DNA from: Kudoa neothunni
Lineage: Eukaryota > Cnidaria
DNA: 64,000 nucleotides
Direction of reading: 5' to 3'
Assembly (NCBI GenBank): GCA_964304625.1
Contig: OZ199840.1
Coordinates: 3,596,001 to 3,660,000, forward strand
Each line of letters opens with the position of its first letter. The first letter of the stretch is position 1. The position numbers were made by a program, and so were the translations under genes. The notes beneath the pieces were generated by a model, which did not search any database, had not been told where the DNA came from, and saw only the letters and a list, made by a program, of their open reading frames with translations. Positions 51,661-64,000 of the stretch are shown here, piece by piece.

Positions 51661-52009
51661 CAAGTTAATTAGTAATAAATTTTCCTTTTAAACTTAAGTT
51701 AAACATTCGGTTCTTATATAAGTTTTTGTTATATCTGAACATATGGCTGTATGTATAATAAACAAAAATTAATTATAGATTATTTAAAAAAGCAGATGAC
51801 TCCTCTGTAGACGTGTAAAAACTGCCATTATTATGTACTGTTTTTCCTTTAAGTCTTCATATTCTTAGTTAATAGAAAGTTCAACATTTTCGATTCAAAT
51901 AGCAGGAGTTAAAATATTTTACTTTATAAGTAGTGAAAAATTGCTTATTAATCAAGTAAACAATCCTTTAAGTAGAAATAAAAAAACCACGTGCGCACAA
52001 GATTTTGTA

Positions 52010-52095
52010 TATATTCAATTAACTGGAAACTCGCTATCCGGAAAGAAAATCGTCGGTCCAAAGTTTTCCGGATACTCGACGTTTGACTGTATATT
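52010..52095. mobile_element. Short Tigger-type MITE
   Basis: Bounded by ACTGGAAACTCGCTATCCGG and, read inwards from the right, ACAGTCAAACGTCGAGTATC, with AAAATCGTCGGTCCAAAGTT between. It is closely related to the MITE at 3781-3870, which has AATCGTTGGTCCCAAACTTT in the same place. It sits just outside the Tigger element. Confidence 0.65.
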
Positions 52096-52162
52096 TATCC
52101 AGTCTTATACGTTAAAACTCCCGACAAAAGAAATATATACGAGCAACGCCCATATATATATA

Positions 52163-54362
52163 CAGTCAAACCCCGTTTATCCGGAATTCGTTTAACCGAA
52201 AATCGCACTATCCGAACGATTTTTTAAAATTTATTTGAAATCGGTGTATATCCTAAATGAAGAAATTTCGTTTAACCGAAAATTCAGTAACCGCAATCCG
52301 AAACAACTTTTTGCTGGAATTTTCGGATAAGGTGCTCTTCGCTTATTGCGCATACTCATTTTTGTGTTAAATACGACTAAATGTAGCGTTAATATAACTT
52401 TATTTGAGAAGTTTTCGGATACGCTTATAATTAATTTCCATAAAAAAATTTTTACTATTTCAAATTAATGAATCATTTTATAACTGGTTTAAGTATAAGA
52501 TAGTCTAACGCCGCGCAGTTTAAAAATGTCAACAATGCGTGACCAAAAGCGTTCAAGAATTGTTTTAAATCCAAGCAATAAAGCATTTATCTGTAAAATA
52601 AAGGCGAATAATCCAAAAATGACTCTATCCGAAATATCTCATGCTTTTTACAAGGAAAAAAAGATTGAAAATTGGGATAAGCACTATTGCAGATATTCTG
52701 CGCAACTCCAATAAATGGAATATTATGGAATCTTCGAATCGCATGACATCTCGGGACGGTAAACATGACAAACTTGAAAAGACCCTTTACATGTGGATAC
52801 ATCAAGTTAATGCACAAAACGTGTGCATTAATGGGAATATTATTGTGGAAAAGACAAAAGAATTCGCTACCAAGCTCGGAATAGAGAATATTTCCTTTTC
52901 TTCTGGATGGCTTCATCGTTTTAAGAAACGATATGAAATTTCGTCAAAATATGTTCGGGGAGAAGCTGGTTCCGTGGCCACTGAAGATGTCGAGAAAAAG
53001 AAGAAATGAGCTTAAATCCGCCTTAAAATCCTATTCTAAAAATGATTTTTATAACGCGGATGAAACCGGGTTATTCTATCATCTGGGGCCAAACAGAACT
53101 CTTTCCAGTTTTCACCGATCTGGAACCAAAAATTCGAAAGATCGCATCACCATACTCTTTTGTGTGAATGCGTCCTGCAGACACAAATTAAAACCTCTAG
53201 TGATTGGGAAATCAATGAAACCACGATGTTTCAAACATTTTGACCCAACACATTACGTGGCGTACAACTCCAACACGAAGGCATGGATGACCTCCATTAT
53301 TTTCGAAGGTTTTTAAAATAATTTAAATTACTTGATGAAGTCCCAAACGGGCACATTCTTCTGTTGCTCGATAATGCAACAAGCCATAAACATGCTGACC
53401 TCTCTAATGTAAAAATTATGATGTTACCTCCAAACTCAACATCCCACTTGCAACCTCTTGATGCTGGAATAATCAAGCCATTCAAATCAAAATATAGAAC
53501 GTTGGTTACCAACAAATTTATTGAGCAAATGGAAGATGATGATAAACTTAATGTAAATTTACAAGATGCAGTAAGATTTATTTACTCATGAGTCATGGGA
53601 TTCTGTTTCTCAGAGTACCATTCAAAATTGTTGGATTCATACTGGAATAGTTTCCGGTAAAGAAGCCATCCCACCTAGTCATTCCACTAATGATGATTCA
53701 TTAAATGATCTTCTAAAAGTTATCTCTGCATGCCGTTACCAAAGTGCTAGAGCATATGTAGACTGTGACAAGGAATTAACAACGGGTGAAATCATTACTG
53801 AGGAAGAAATTATAGAAATTATAAAATATGATGATGATAATAATAATGATAACGATAACTCTATATCTTCTGAAGATCCTGAAGTAGAAACCCCAGCTAT
53901 TAATGATCGAGAAGCCATTACAGCTATTACCACTACCATAAAATACATTGAACAACCCAGAGTCCATGACTTAGAAAATGAAAGAAAATTAAAAGACGAA
54001 TTAATAACACTACTGACTCGATTTAAATTAAATGTAGAAAGGTCTAATTTCGGAAAGATGAAACAAACGCTTATAACTGATTATCTAAATAAATAAATAC
54101 ATCATGTATAATTATATGTAAATTAATCTGTCGTAATTTCTCAACATGTTATTGTTTATGCGTTATTACTTTTGTATTTTTTTAATTTATTTAAAATATC
54201 TCTTTCTTCAGAACAAATAAAAAGGCGGCAGCATTGATTAATATGGTTTTACAAACGAAATAATATTTAAGTTGTGCGCACCGAACTCCGTTTAACCGAA
54301 ACTTCATCATCCGAAAGGAAAATGCCAGGTCCCCAGATTTCCGGATAAACAGGGTTCGACTG
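52163..54362 (+). mobile_element. Tigger/pogo-type DNA transposon
   Basis: 2.2 kb. The left end is CAGTCAAACCCCGTTTATCC and the right end read inwards CAGTCGAACCCTGTTTATCC, with TA on both sides as target duplication. The sub-terminal motif GTTTAACCGAAA occurs near both ends. The transposase gene inside is frameshifted. Confidence 0.9.
52526..54096 (+). pseudogene. Tigger transposase, frameshifted
   Basis: Starts MSTMRDQKRSRIVLNPSNKA with a CENP-B-type helix-turn-helix (KMTLSEISHAFY). The frame then shifts to a second DNA-binding block (WIHQVNAQNVCINGNIIVEK, FSSGWLHRFKKRY). The DDE core is in further frames: FYNADETGLFYHL with the first Asp, HILLLLDNATSHKH with the second, and PPNSTSHLQPLDAGIIKPFK with the third. 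An acidic, Asp/Asn-rich tail with GAT/AAT triplets follows. I count about four frame changes or stops (near 52680, 53000, 53315 and 53590). All three catalytic Asp residues survive, so decay is fairly recent. It shows the DETGLFY and LDNA-x-SH motifs of Tigger/Jerky-type proteins. Confidence 0.88.
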
Positions 54363-55344
54363 TATATATATATATATGTATGTATACGCCATCATTATAT
54401 AAAAAGTCGGATGATATCGCTTAATTTTAATTTGATGAAGCATATAAGGGGAAAGTAACTTCAACAGACCATCACCATGACGTAAGCGGGTGCTAATCCT
54501 ATAGCCGAACTCATGTAATCCGATAATCAGACTTTAAATCAATAAAATCACTGTTTCATAATAGTTTTTTGAAACTTTAGTCGTGTAAAAACAATTAAAC
54601 GATTTTTTTTAAATATCACAAACTTTTTAAAATTGTATATATGGCTCTCTATAAAGAAAACGTTTTTATCGCACATGCGTATTAAGGGCGAACACATCCT
54701 GGCAGTAATCTTTTATATATATCAATGTTTCCCGCCGGGTGGCATGGAAATCTTTGAGCGTTTAATTAACGGTTCTTGTTGGACGTGGAAAATCCTGGGC
54801 ATTGATGTGACATGGATAATGGTGAGATAATTGGGCAGCGTGGCGCACATTGAAATAAATGCTGCGATTTTTGATCTTGTTTATTTTTAAACGAATGTGA
54901 ATATCCTGAAACAATAAAATGCACAGATTAATTGATATAAAAACGTTTAACATGGTTGTTGATCTATAGGATCGGAATGGTTATAATTCCACTGTTGCCA
55001 CATTTATAACTGTGATCCTCTCTTTTTTTGACTTATTCAAAAACAATATTGATTAATTTTCAATATTAATTAATTAATTAATTTCGGTGTATAAGCCCTG
55101 AATATAGAAAAGTTTTGCCTGATGCGGGCTGGATTACACAAGTTTCACTTAACGCGGGTTTTCACTGAATGAAGTAAAAATATTATTTTTTAAAGTCCAT
55201 CTATAAATTAATTTAGATCTGATCAAATACATTTTAATTCTAATTCTAATGAAAAAGAAATATATATTCGTCATTTTCTAATTTTAATGTGGCATGAAGC
55301 TTGATTCAAAATTATAAGCAATTTAAGTTAAAAAATCAATACGT
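54363..55344. other. Intergenic, repeat remnants
   Basis: A TA-rich run follows the Tigger end. Around 55090-55170 the sequence AACGCGGGTTTTCACTGA resembles another pogo-type end. No gene was recognised. Confidence 0.5.
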
Positions 55345-57520
55345 TTGAAAAAGGTGGGGGCGCAATAAAAAAAATCGGGGAACACTGCTTTAAATTTTTC
55401 TAGTTTTGTTGATAACATATTTTGAAGTTATAGACGTATATTTTTTTAAATGTATGAGCGAAAATTCAAACGGAACTCAAAAAAGTTCGTGGTATAATAT
55501 GTGCTTCAATCAAGATTGGTTAAAAGTAGAGGATTTTAAGGATTGGCTAGATCAAGATGCTAAGGACAGCAATTCCAGCTACTGTAAATGTTATAGAGTT
55601 ACGTTGAAAAATGTTAATAAATCAATGTTATTCGAGCACCAAAACACAACTAAACTCATAAAAAATTTGGCAACCGCCGAATCCAGTGTAGATATAGCTC
55701 ACTTCATAAAATCTAATAAAGCATCAATGCCAGATAATCAAATAGCCAAAAGCGAACTTGCAATCGTCGCCTACTTTGTCGAACATAATATTCCCTCGAA
55801 TTGCATGGATCATTTCCTTCCTATATGCAACATCGCATTCCCCGATAGTAAGATTGCGAAAATTTTATCGTTAGATTAAACCAAGCTATCATATATCATA
55901 TATTGTTCAGGGTGGTTTAGCCTTCGAAGCAAATAGCTCCATCTCTGAGATATGCAAATATCAGAACTTTTCTTTAACAATTGATGAAAGTACTGATATT
56001 TCCGCAACCTAAGTTTTGGCAGTCGTGGTCCGATACTTTGACAACCAGAGACAGAACTGGTTGTAGAAGATGGGGCGGATCATAGTCTATACAATCCTGT
56101 GAAGCAATTATTAGCAACCAAACATATCATCGGATTTGGAAGCGACAACTGTTCTTCAATGGTGGGGCAAAAGAACGGATTTCTAAAATTCTTAAAAGAT
56201 GACGTACCATCAGTTTTTAATATTAGATGTGTCTGCTATTCAATCGTATTATGTGCTAGCCATGCAATAAAGCTTTTGCCATCTTATTTAGAGAGATTTT
56301 TAAAAAATATAACATCTTATTTCTCGAGAAATAGCAAGAGATTACGAGACTTTACTAATGTTCAAGAGGCTCTCCATGTTTCGTGCTACAAAATACCAAA
56401 ATTGTCACAGACTAGATGATTATGTCGGGAGAATGATTTTGCAACTGTACTAAATCAATATTCTGATCTCCTGTTATATTTCCAAAATGAGCAAGACTGA
56501 TAAAATCGACGAAGCAAATGAAATCTACGAGATCCTTAACATTTCAACCACAAAACCAATGTTGCTTTTTCTAGAGTACGTTTTAAAAAAAATAATGTAC
56601 TAAATTTCGAATTTTAATCTGAAGAATTTCGACTGCGTGTTTTATTTCAGTTGGTATCAACTGAATATAAGAATCTATTTGGCTCCTTCATTAAAAAAGA
56701 AATACTTAACTCAGTGAAACTAGCAGACATCGACCCAACAAATTTTAATTATTACAAACCAGTTGACGGAATTTATATTGGAAGCAATGCATCCGCCTAC
56801 ATATTAATTAACCCTCTCGAGCTCGAAATGGAAGTAAAATTCAAAAGTGTTCGTCTTGGATTTTTGGTTGAATTATGTGACCGGATAAGAAAAAGATTTG
56901 ACATGAATGAAAGCTACCTAATTGCATGATTCATTACATTAGACCCAAACATAGCTCAAAATGTAAACGTTTCCCCCATTGTCCATCATACCATTGGCTG
57001 TCTATTTCCCGTAGATCGTAGATGAAGATAATTTAAATGAACCTGACGATCAATGGCGGAGTTATCGTTTGATTGCTGAGAAACTTCAAATATCACAAGA
57101 AATCGCTCCGAAATATTGGTTCAAATTAAGAGATATCAAAGATGGTCTTCAAAGGTTGAAATTCGGTGTTCTATCGAGTTTTATGACGAATTTAACTATC
57201 ATGCTTCATTCTTCTGCAAGTGTTAAACGAATTTTTCCACTAATGAACACAGTAAAAACTAAACAAACTAACGCATCAAAGGTTGAAATTATAAAATGTA
57301 AACTCCTCGCAAAACAGTTGATCAGAAGAAATAATAATACGTATTTGACGTGGCATCCAACAGATAAATTAATACATGATGAGAGCAGCGATGCTGTGAG
57401 CCAATGATATCTTGAACGCCTGAAAAATCGATCTAACTTGTTAAATGTGTTAAAGAGGGCTGTGAAGATGATAAAAACGATTCGAATGATGATAAAAATT
57501 ATAAAACGCTTATAGAATAA
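55345..57520 (+). mobile_element. hAT element with broken transposase
   Basis: Near 55345-55390, read on the minus strand, is CAGTGTTCCCCGATTTTTTT, a hAT-type end facing away from the transposase. It may be the end of another copy. The transposase begins about 55480: FNQDWLKVEDFKDWLDQDAK, the BED-like N-terminus of a common hAT group, then SELAIVAYFVEHN. A separate frame at 56099-56419 holds IGFGSDNCSSMVGQKNGFLK and a cysteine/histidine block. The C-terminal dimerisation region is at 57069-57407 (SSASVKRIFPLMNTVKTKQT). There are several stops and frame changes. The right terminus was not identified. Confidence 0.68.
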
Positions 57521-59297
57521 AAAATGTTGCTATTTTAAAACTATAATTGTGTTTTCTTTGCGACCTTTGGTTTTTCCCCATACACTCATTGGACGCACTT
57601 TTTTCTTGGTCCCGAGGGGAGTATGTGAAATTGGTTCCTTACTGTATTACTTAAACAGTGATATACTAGAGTTTTAACAGAAACAATACATAAAATCTTA
57701 TAACTGTACAACTTATTAGAATAATGATTGATTTGAAGTGATAAATAAAATAATTGTGATTGGATGGACCAAATATGAGGTTTTTGGTTCTAAATGTGGT
57801 AGAATCTACGGTTTGTAAGGCAGTTAAACTTTTTACGTCAAATTTTCTCGTTGGTATCGTAGGATAATATATTAAGTGCAAAAGATTGATTAAAACGATT
57901 TAAAAACTTAAAAGGAAAAATCTTGTCACTAAATATCATCAAATTACTTTTTTATTAAATAAAATAAAAATCCTATTAGTTCGTACCATAACCATGTAAA
58001 ACTTACATGCTATGTTTAAAATTCATTGAAAATTTATTTTGTACCTGAATTGTAAACAGTGACCTAATATAATAAATATATTTACATCGATCAATTTTTT
58101 TTGTGCATGCGCGACAATAGGTGTGCCAACTTCTAATTTTTAAAATTATACAGTATCAACAAATATTCAAATTTTAAGCTTTTAAGAAGAGATACTAACG
58201 ATTATTATTACACATTTAAAAATATTTAAATCTATAGCTTCTAAAGAGATGCAACAGATCGAGTTTTAGTATGTATATTTTCTCCTATAGTAGATACATT
58301 ATATAATTATAAATAATAATGACGATAATAATTTATTACGTAATACACAACAGCATTCCCTTTGTAACTTTTTTAAATTAATTTTCAAACTTTTTCAAAT
58401 ATTTATGAATATTTTAACAAAATCTTGAATAGAATCGTAACGTTAATAATGTGTTAATAAATATTGTTAATAATTTTAGTATACATTATTTATAATTTAA
58501 TATGTTGTAAATGTGTTGTTTCGTGAAAGTGTAGTCATTATCAATGTGTTACAAATTGTTTCACTTTCTGTATAAACAATCACTCTAATTAGAGTATGAT
58601 TCTTTGTCACTGGTGTTTTATGAGCGCAATGGATTCTTTTTATGATTGTTACTACATGGAATATGACTATACCAAAAATAAATCGCATTGTTTAAAATGG
58701 CGCTATTTCAAAATTTTGAACGTTTATTCTAGCGCCATCATCAGGAATAGCCGTTCTCGATTAAAATATTCGAATTTTTTATTTTTTGAAAAAAAAATTT
58801 ATTATTTTTGAATGTTGACACAATTAAAAAATATCTTATACGATTTCTTATGAGTATGGTCGATGTAAGGTTTTTTCACAGGTAGATACTGAGTGAATCA
58901 GAATTTAATTGTTTATTGAGAATGATTACCATAGAAACTAATTAGATGCTAGAGATTAACATTAAAACTACATAAAAATTAAGATGTTTGAGAAGCATTC
59001 CAATAAATTACCGTTATTTTTGATAATAAGAGCTGAATAAGGGGTAAATCAAAAATAATAATATCGCGGGGTTAATTTTTGTTGATTGATTTTTTATTTA
59101 TTTTATGAAAAATTATTATCACAAGGTTTATTAATGTTTGATAAACAGCTCACTCAACTGGGTATGTGAACTGATTGAAAAAACTCAACACTGATTTTTA
59201 CACGGAGACGATATAGCACAATTGTTTCGAGTGAAAATACTGGTGGCGTCTATTCATAATTGTTTTTTTCTGCACACATTAGACCGAAAATTTGGTT
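57521..59297. other. Intergenic, no gene recognised
   Basis: AT-rich. A small inverted repeat (ATGGCGCTA...TAGCGCCAT) lies at about 58698-58740. This stretch is the probable promoter side of the secreted-protein gene. Confidence 0.5.
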
Positions 59298-62200
59298 ATG
59301 GAGAAGAAATCAATGAAGATCATCATATTTGTGCATGTAGTTATTTTTATTTGCCGTGATGTTGAGTTGAAAAATATGACATTAACACCAAGTAAATTTC
59401 ATCAGTTACAATTGTTTTGTTTTTGACTAAAAAAATAACTTTAAGATGTAGATAAAAAAATTAACGCTTCATCTCACCATCCAATGACACAAAAAGTTAA
59501 TATTCACACTCATACTACTACCCACAACAAAGATGTTATATTTAATGCTTTAAAAAAATTGAATACCAACCAAAGTTTTGATAATAAGAAAAAGCCAAAG
59601 AATGCAGCCAACTTTAAGAATAATGATGGAAACCTTAAAGTTGACGGTAGTTGGCAACCTTACATGAGCGAAGGTCAAAATTCGGAAACCAAGCCATCTT
59701 CCTCCGACAAAATTGATGCTGCTATACCAACGGGAAATAACACCATAAGTACCCAACAATCACAAGATAACAAAATAGACCAGTTAATGAATAAACTTGA
59801 TTACACTATATCTACCTTGAATATCATTCGTCAAAATATGAAGCAACCAACGACGACTTCGGCTGGCTCAAATTCAGTCTCAAAAACTAAACGTAATTCT
59901 ATAGTTATAGGTTGTTTTAATTTAAATACTTAAAGTGGTTAAAGCAAAACCAAAGCTGAAAAAAACTCCAGTCAAAAATATCGAATCAAAACAAGTAATA
60001 TTAATCATTGAGAATAGTGACCCAATCATTATTTGAATGCTTAAATGGACTTTTTTGTTTTATATAATCTGAATTTCTAGAAACATCGTTTAGGAAGGCA
60101 ACGTAAAAAAATTTTCCATAGACCTAACGTGACATATGAGCATGTGATTTCCAAAAGATCGATCAATAATGAAAACTCTCCTACATCCGATAACTTATTC
60201 GAAGGGAAAGATATTACAGATGGTATTTTATTGGTTTTTAAATTTAATGGAAATGAAATCTGTTAAAATAGATGATGAGTCGTTTACCCAATTTTACGAT
60301 AATGCAATTCGTATACGACGGAGTCATAAAACACACAAAAAGGGCGCTAAAGCCCCCAAAAATGTTACTATTATGGGAAAGTGCTACGAGGATGTGATTA
60401 TTTTGCACCAAAAAGTTATAGAATTGTATTATGCGTTAAATTCAAAACCAAAATCGATGCAATCTTCCACCAACGATTCCGCTATCACTCAGGCTTATCA
60501 CAATGCCTTGGATGATTTTTATAAAGCATTCAATTCGACACGCGATTCCAATTGTGTGTCTATTAGAATTGTTCCATCAAACAAATACTTTGCTACTGTT
60601 GATAAAGGACATGTGATACTTTCGTCGTTACCGTTGTTACCTTTTATAAATTTCACAAAATCATTGACAGTTTCTCCTCATTCGAACCTTGAAAATAAAT
60701 TAAATGAAACGTCCAAAGAGTTCAGCGATAAAAACAAAACATCGATCAACCTTTTGCAATACTTTGTAGGGAATAGTACCAAAAGCAAGGAGGGACCATC
60801 GATCATAGAGTTCCAACCCATATTGAATAATACCTTAAATTATCATCAAACGGTCAATCAAGAGAAGCACGTCGATAACACAAAAATAGTTAATAACTCC
60901 AAAAACATGACGAAACATCGCAAAAGACCCAAATATAAGAGTTATAACAACTATAATAATGTCAACGATAAACTATCTAATAAAAACCACCAACAAATTA
61001 TTTACTCTAAAAATAAGGCTGGCAATAATCACCATATTGGTAATTTTGAGTCAACAACTGACAATAATGAATTGGATGAGCTAAATATGAACATCCAACC
61101 ACTTTCTAATAACGAAAATTATAACCACCATAATGTAAAAGGTACATTATTCGTTTCATAATTTTTTAGATGTGTTTAAATATGTCTGTAGATCAAAATA
61201 GTCTAAATTTAAACTATTATGTTGTTCAAGAAAGTAAAAGACCACCCAACAAAAATAATGTTGAATATGATGATAAAACTCTTGAAGTTCTCTTCAATAA
61301 TACCCTTAATTCTAATAATGATAATTCATCCACAGAAATTGATGATATTGATGATGACATTTCACCATCAAATTATAAAATAACCGATAGTGATAACCAA
61401 TCGTTATTGTATAATTCAAGAAATCTTACAAACCAAAAAGTCATAAATAAACCATTAAAATCCCAAGCTACGTATCACATGGATTCAGCAGACTCTAGTT
61501 ACAACTCAAATATCAAGACTTCGACTAATGCTTATGTCACAAAACAGTACTTTATTGATGCTTCTAAAAGTACATCTAAATCAACTACTCCTCCTCCACC
61601 TATTAGCGGTAACCCTAGCACTTCCACTATTACTGTTAGTAATATTACTCCTTCTACTACCTTGAAACCTTCAATACCAGATCAAAATTCTGATCATCAA
61701 AAAAATAAATCCCTTAATGCATATTATGCAGCCTTCAAGAATTTGCAATTTTGGAACGAGAATCCAGTAGGCTACTTGCTCTCTTCTGGTCCCAATAGCG
61801 TCAATATTTCCTCAAGCACAAATTCCTCCGCGGACAACAGTATGGTTCCTATAAACAACACCAATAATTATTATCTCAACGTCAGCATCAATGCGAACTC
61901 CGATGTTAAGAAGCTGGAAAACGATGGTTTTGATAGTTCGCCAACCACAGTGGCTCCGACCGCTGTTGTTGCAAATGTTCATATTCACGCTTATAACAAT
62001 CCAATACCGGACTATGCGCCCATTATTAATATGAATTCAAACAATACAGCTGATAAAAACTTCACAGCGGTTGTGAAATTGAACGAGGAACAGAAGAACG
62101 ATAGCAAATTAAATTCGAGCGCCGAAGTTCATCCAAGTTATCCTAATCCAGAACAACAAGAAAACCCCATCATTCCCGTTGTTGTTAGTGCTCCTTCTCC

Positions 62201-63752
62201 TACAACTGACTATTCTACTACTACTCCTCCTCCTCCTCCTACTCAAATCGTTTATAGTACCGAAACGCCATCTCCTCCTCCACTCTCTCAAGTGGTGTAC
62301 GGCCCTAACACTCAACCCCCCCTTTCTCCTCAGACAATGGACATTCCTGATACACCAACTACCCAAATGGTTTACGATACTGACACAAATCCATACTCGT
62401 CTCCTTCGCAACCAATTTATAGTCCTATTACCCCCTCTTCATCTCCACAGGTTGTTTACACTCTTAGTACACCTCAACCAGAAACTATTTATAACTCAAT
62501 CCCCCTATCTACTGATACCTCCACTGTTCCCCCTCCGCAAGTTGATTATAGTTACCCTTCAACTACGACGAAAACAACAACTTCAGCTAACGTAATATCA
62601 TTGGAAGCCAGTTCAACCCCAATGCCATCGAATCAGGATGCTACTGCGATTGGATATTCTACGGTAAATCCCACAGTACAAACACCAAATGATGGAACCG
62701 ATGGGCCTGAAAATATTGAGTATCAACATAAAATTAAGCCGGTTCAAGGAGGCAGTGTAACATTGAGCGATACATCTGACAAAATAAATCAGGTGTACAT
62801 TCCTCAAGAGGTACCACCTGAACATATTAGCACATCGAGTGAAAGAGAAACTTCTAATTCGTTAGAATATACACAAACTACAACTATCGAGCCACCGACG
62901 TATCTAAATAGTGGCTCTGCACAAATCAGCAGAACGAATCCTAATAAAAATCAAGATTTAAATACAGCTCAGGTTGATGCTGCTACATCTAACAATTCCC
63001 AAACGTCATCTGATAACGACCATAAAACTTTAGAGTTACATTCTAATGGGATAGATGATATAAAAGGTATTTTAATTCCTCAAAAAATTTATAACTTTTC
63101 CAATTTTAAAGACGAAGATGATTTCCAAGGAAACATCGTTACTTTTCCAAGTCCTCAAAACGCCGCATCTCTTGAAATTCCACTCATTAACGTTGATATT
63201 GACAACAACGTTACATCTATTTCGAATAACAACTATGACATCAAAAGCAAGAGTAATAACGAATATGAAGTAGAGTATGAAGGGCCGTATTACGAATCTT
63301 ACAGCCACACCGCCCAACCACAGCAGCCAGAAAATGAGGAATCACTTCAATACCAAACTGTAACAGCTTCACCAGGATATTCAGATACCTCTTCTTCACA
63401 TATTCAAAATAAACGCGCCCACCCGTCAAAAGTTGTATCGCTTCATGAAACAACTATCGACACAGGAAAACAACAGTACTACTTTAAAGAAGTCAAACCA
63501 ATCACCAACTATAGATCAGTCAATAGAAGAAGAAGTAAAATAGACAATGGAAGTAAAACAAAACCTCATTCAACAAAAAGTAAGTACACTAGTGACAGAT
63601 TTACGAGCAAAAAGAATTTGTCACTACACAAACCAAATATTTTGTCTTCTAAAACAAGGATTTATCGGCATCCTCCACAACAAATTAGAAACAGCCAACA
63701 CAAAAGATCAATCTACAAGAGAGACAACATCATGCGCTACTCAGTAGACTAG
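59298..63752 (+). CDS. Secreted Asn/Ser/Thr/Pro-rich protein, unknown family
   Basis: Six exons (59298-59391, 59446-59892, 59936-59994, 60081-60222, 60272-61134, 61170-63752) join in frame to 1395 residues; introns are 35-86 bp. Exon 1 encodes a signal peptide (MEKKSMKIIIFVHVVIFICR). The only block that looks folded is early (MGKCYEDVIILHQKVIELYY and following). The rest is low complexity: Asn-rich stretches, Ser/Thr runs and a Pro-rich zone (residues ~735-865). That zone has a loosely repeated unit of about 20 residues built on Q-[IV]-V-Y and [ST]-P-[SP]-P-P. Many N-x-S/T sites suggest glycosylation. The C-terminus is basic (Arg/Lys-rich). I recognise no domain. A mucin-like matrix, coat or secretory-granule protein is a guess. 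An AATAAA-type signal lies near 63979. Confidence 0.72.
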
Positions 63753-64000
63753 GAAAATTTGGATATAACTTGTAGTATTCTAAAAAAATTAGATGATTTT
63801 ATTTGAATCGTTATCTATTTATTTTATTTATCTAGAGTTTATTCTACGGGCGTTTGGCAATATTTATTATGTGGTAGTATCTATTTAAGAATAGATACTA
63901 CATTTTTCTTTAATTGTTTAGAAACAAATTTCGGTTCATAAAATGGCATTAATATGGTAAATTTAGAGATTATTAGAAAATAAATTTAAATAACAAATTT

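Noticed and set aside
62109-62595. Arg-rich and Leu-rich open frames overlapping the Pro-rich zone
   Set aside because: They are other-frame shadows of the repetitive Pro/Thr/Ser coding sequence of the secreted protein.
1-64000. CRISPR arrays, operons or bacterial defence systems
   Set aside because: No regularly spaced direct repeats; all recognised genes are spliced animal-type genes.
1-64000. An undescribed multi-gene biological system
   Set aside because: The host genes are unrelated in function and separated by transposons. Nothing supports a linked pathway.

Overview
The window is a very AT-rich animal chromosome segment: spliced genes with GT-AG introns, many of only 27-65 bp, set in long non-coding stretches full of DNA transposons. 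The host genes are animal-type and their sequences have diverged fast. Very short introns, fast-evolving proteins and heavy AT bias would fit a derived or parasitic invertebrate lineage, but I cannot name the organism.

Layout of host genes. At 1-1622 (minus, running off the left edge) is the N-terminal part of a TMEM94-like P-type-ATPase-related membrane protein. At 4255-4940 (plus) is a six-exon gene for a 149-residue helical protein that weakly resembles BLOC-1 subunit 2. At 9399-10666 (minus) is a complete seven-exon MOB3 gene. At 16440-22166 (plus) is a seven-exon TBC1D24/Skywalker-type TBC-TLDc gene. At 26389-27285 is a tentative small membrane-protein gene. At 33877-35278 (plus) is a complete five-exon branched-chain aminotransferase with a plausible mitochondrial leader. 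At 45435-50351 (minus) is a divergent DDB1 gene with many short introns. At 59298-63752 (plus) is a secreted 1395-residue Asn/Ser/Thr/Pro-rich protein with no recognisable domain.

Mobile elements fill much of the rest. Two piggyBac remnants (5113-7490 and 30279-30990) and a piggyBac-type MITE (32762-33018) are present. There are four hAT elements or remnants (7551-8639 with a perfect 8-bp target duplication, 12640-14095, 42434-44600, 55345-57520). There is a Merlin/ISXO2 element with ~290-bp terminal repeats and an 8-bp duplication (35459-38191), and a MULE whose four-exon transposase looks whole (38460-42142). A degraded Tigger/pogo element (52163-54362) is accompanied by several short relatives of its ends. 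One tRNA-derived SINE (31015-31440), one small BEL/Pao fossil fragment (31640-32340) and a long inverted-repeat element (22950-25130) complete the list.

The host genes are unrelated housekeeping or regulatory genes (transport, Hippo/MOB signalling, vesicle traffic, amino-acid catabolism, DNA repair/ubiquitin), with no sign of a functional cluster. I found no convincing new multi-gene system. The points most worth following are the 27-45 bp introns, a paralogous empty site for the hAT insertion, the apparently whole MULE, the unusual insertions in DDB1 and TBC1D24, and the large secreted low-complexity protein.
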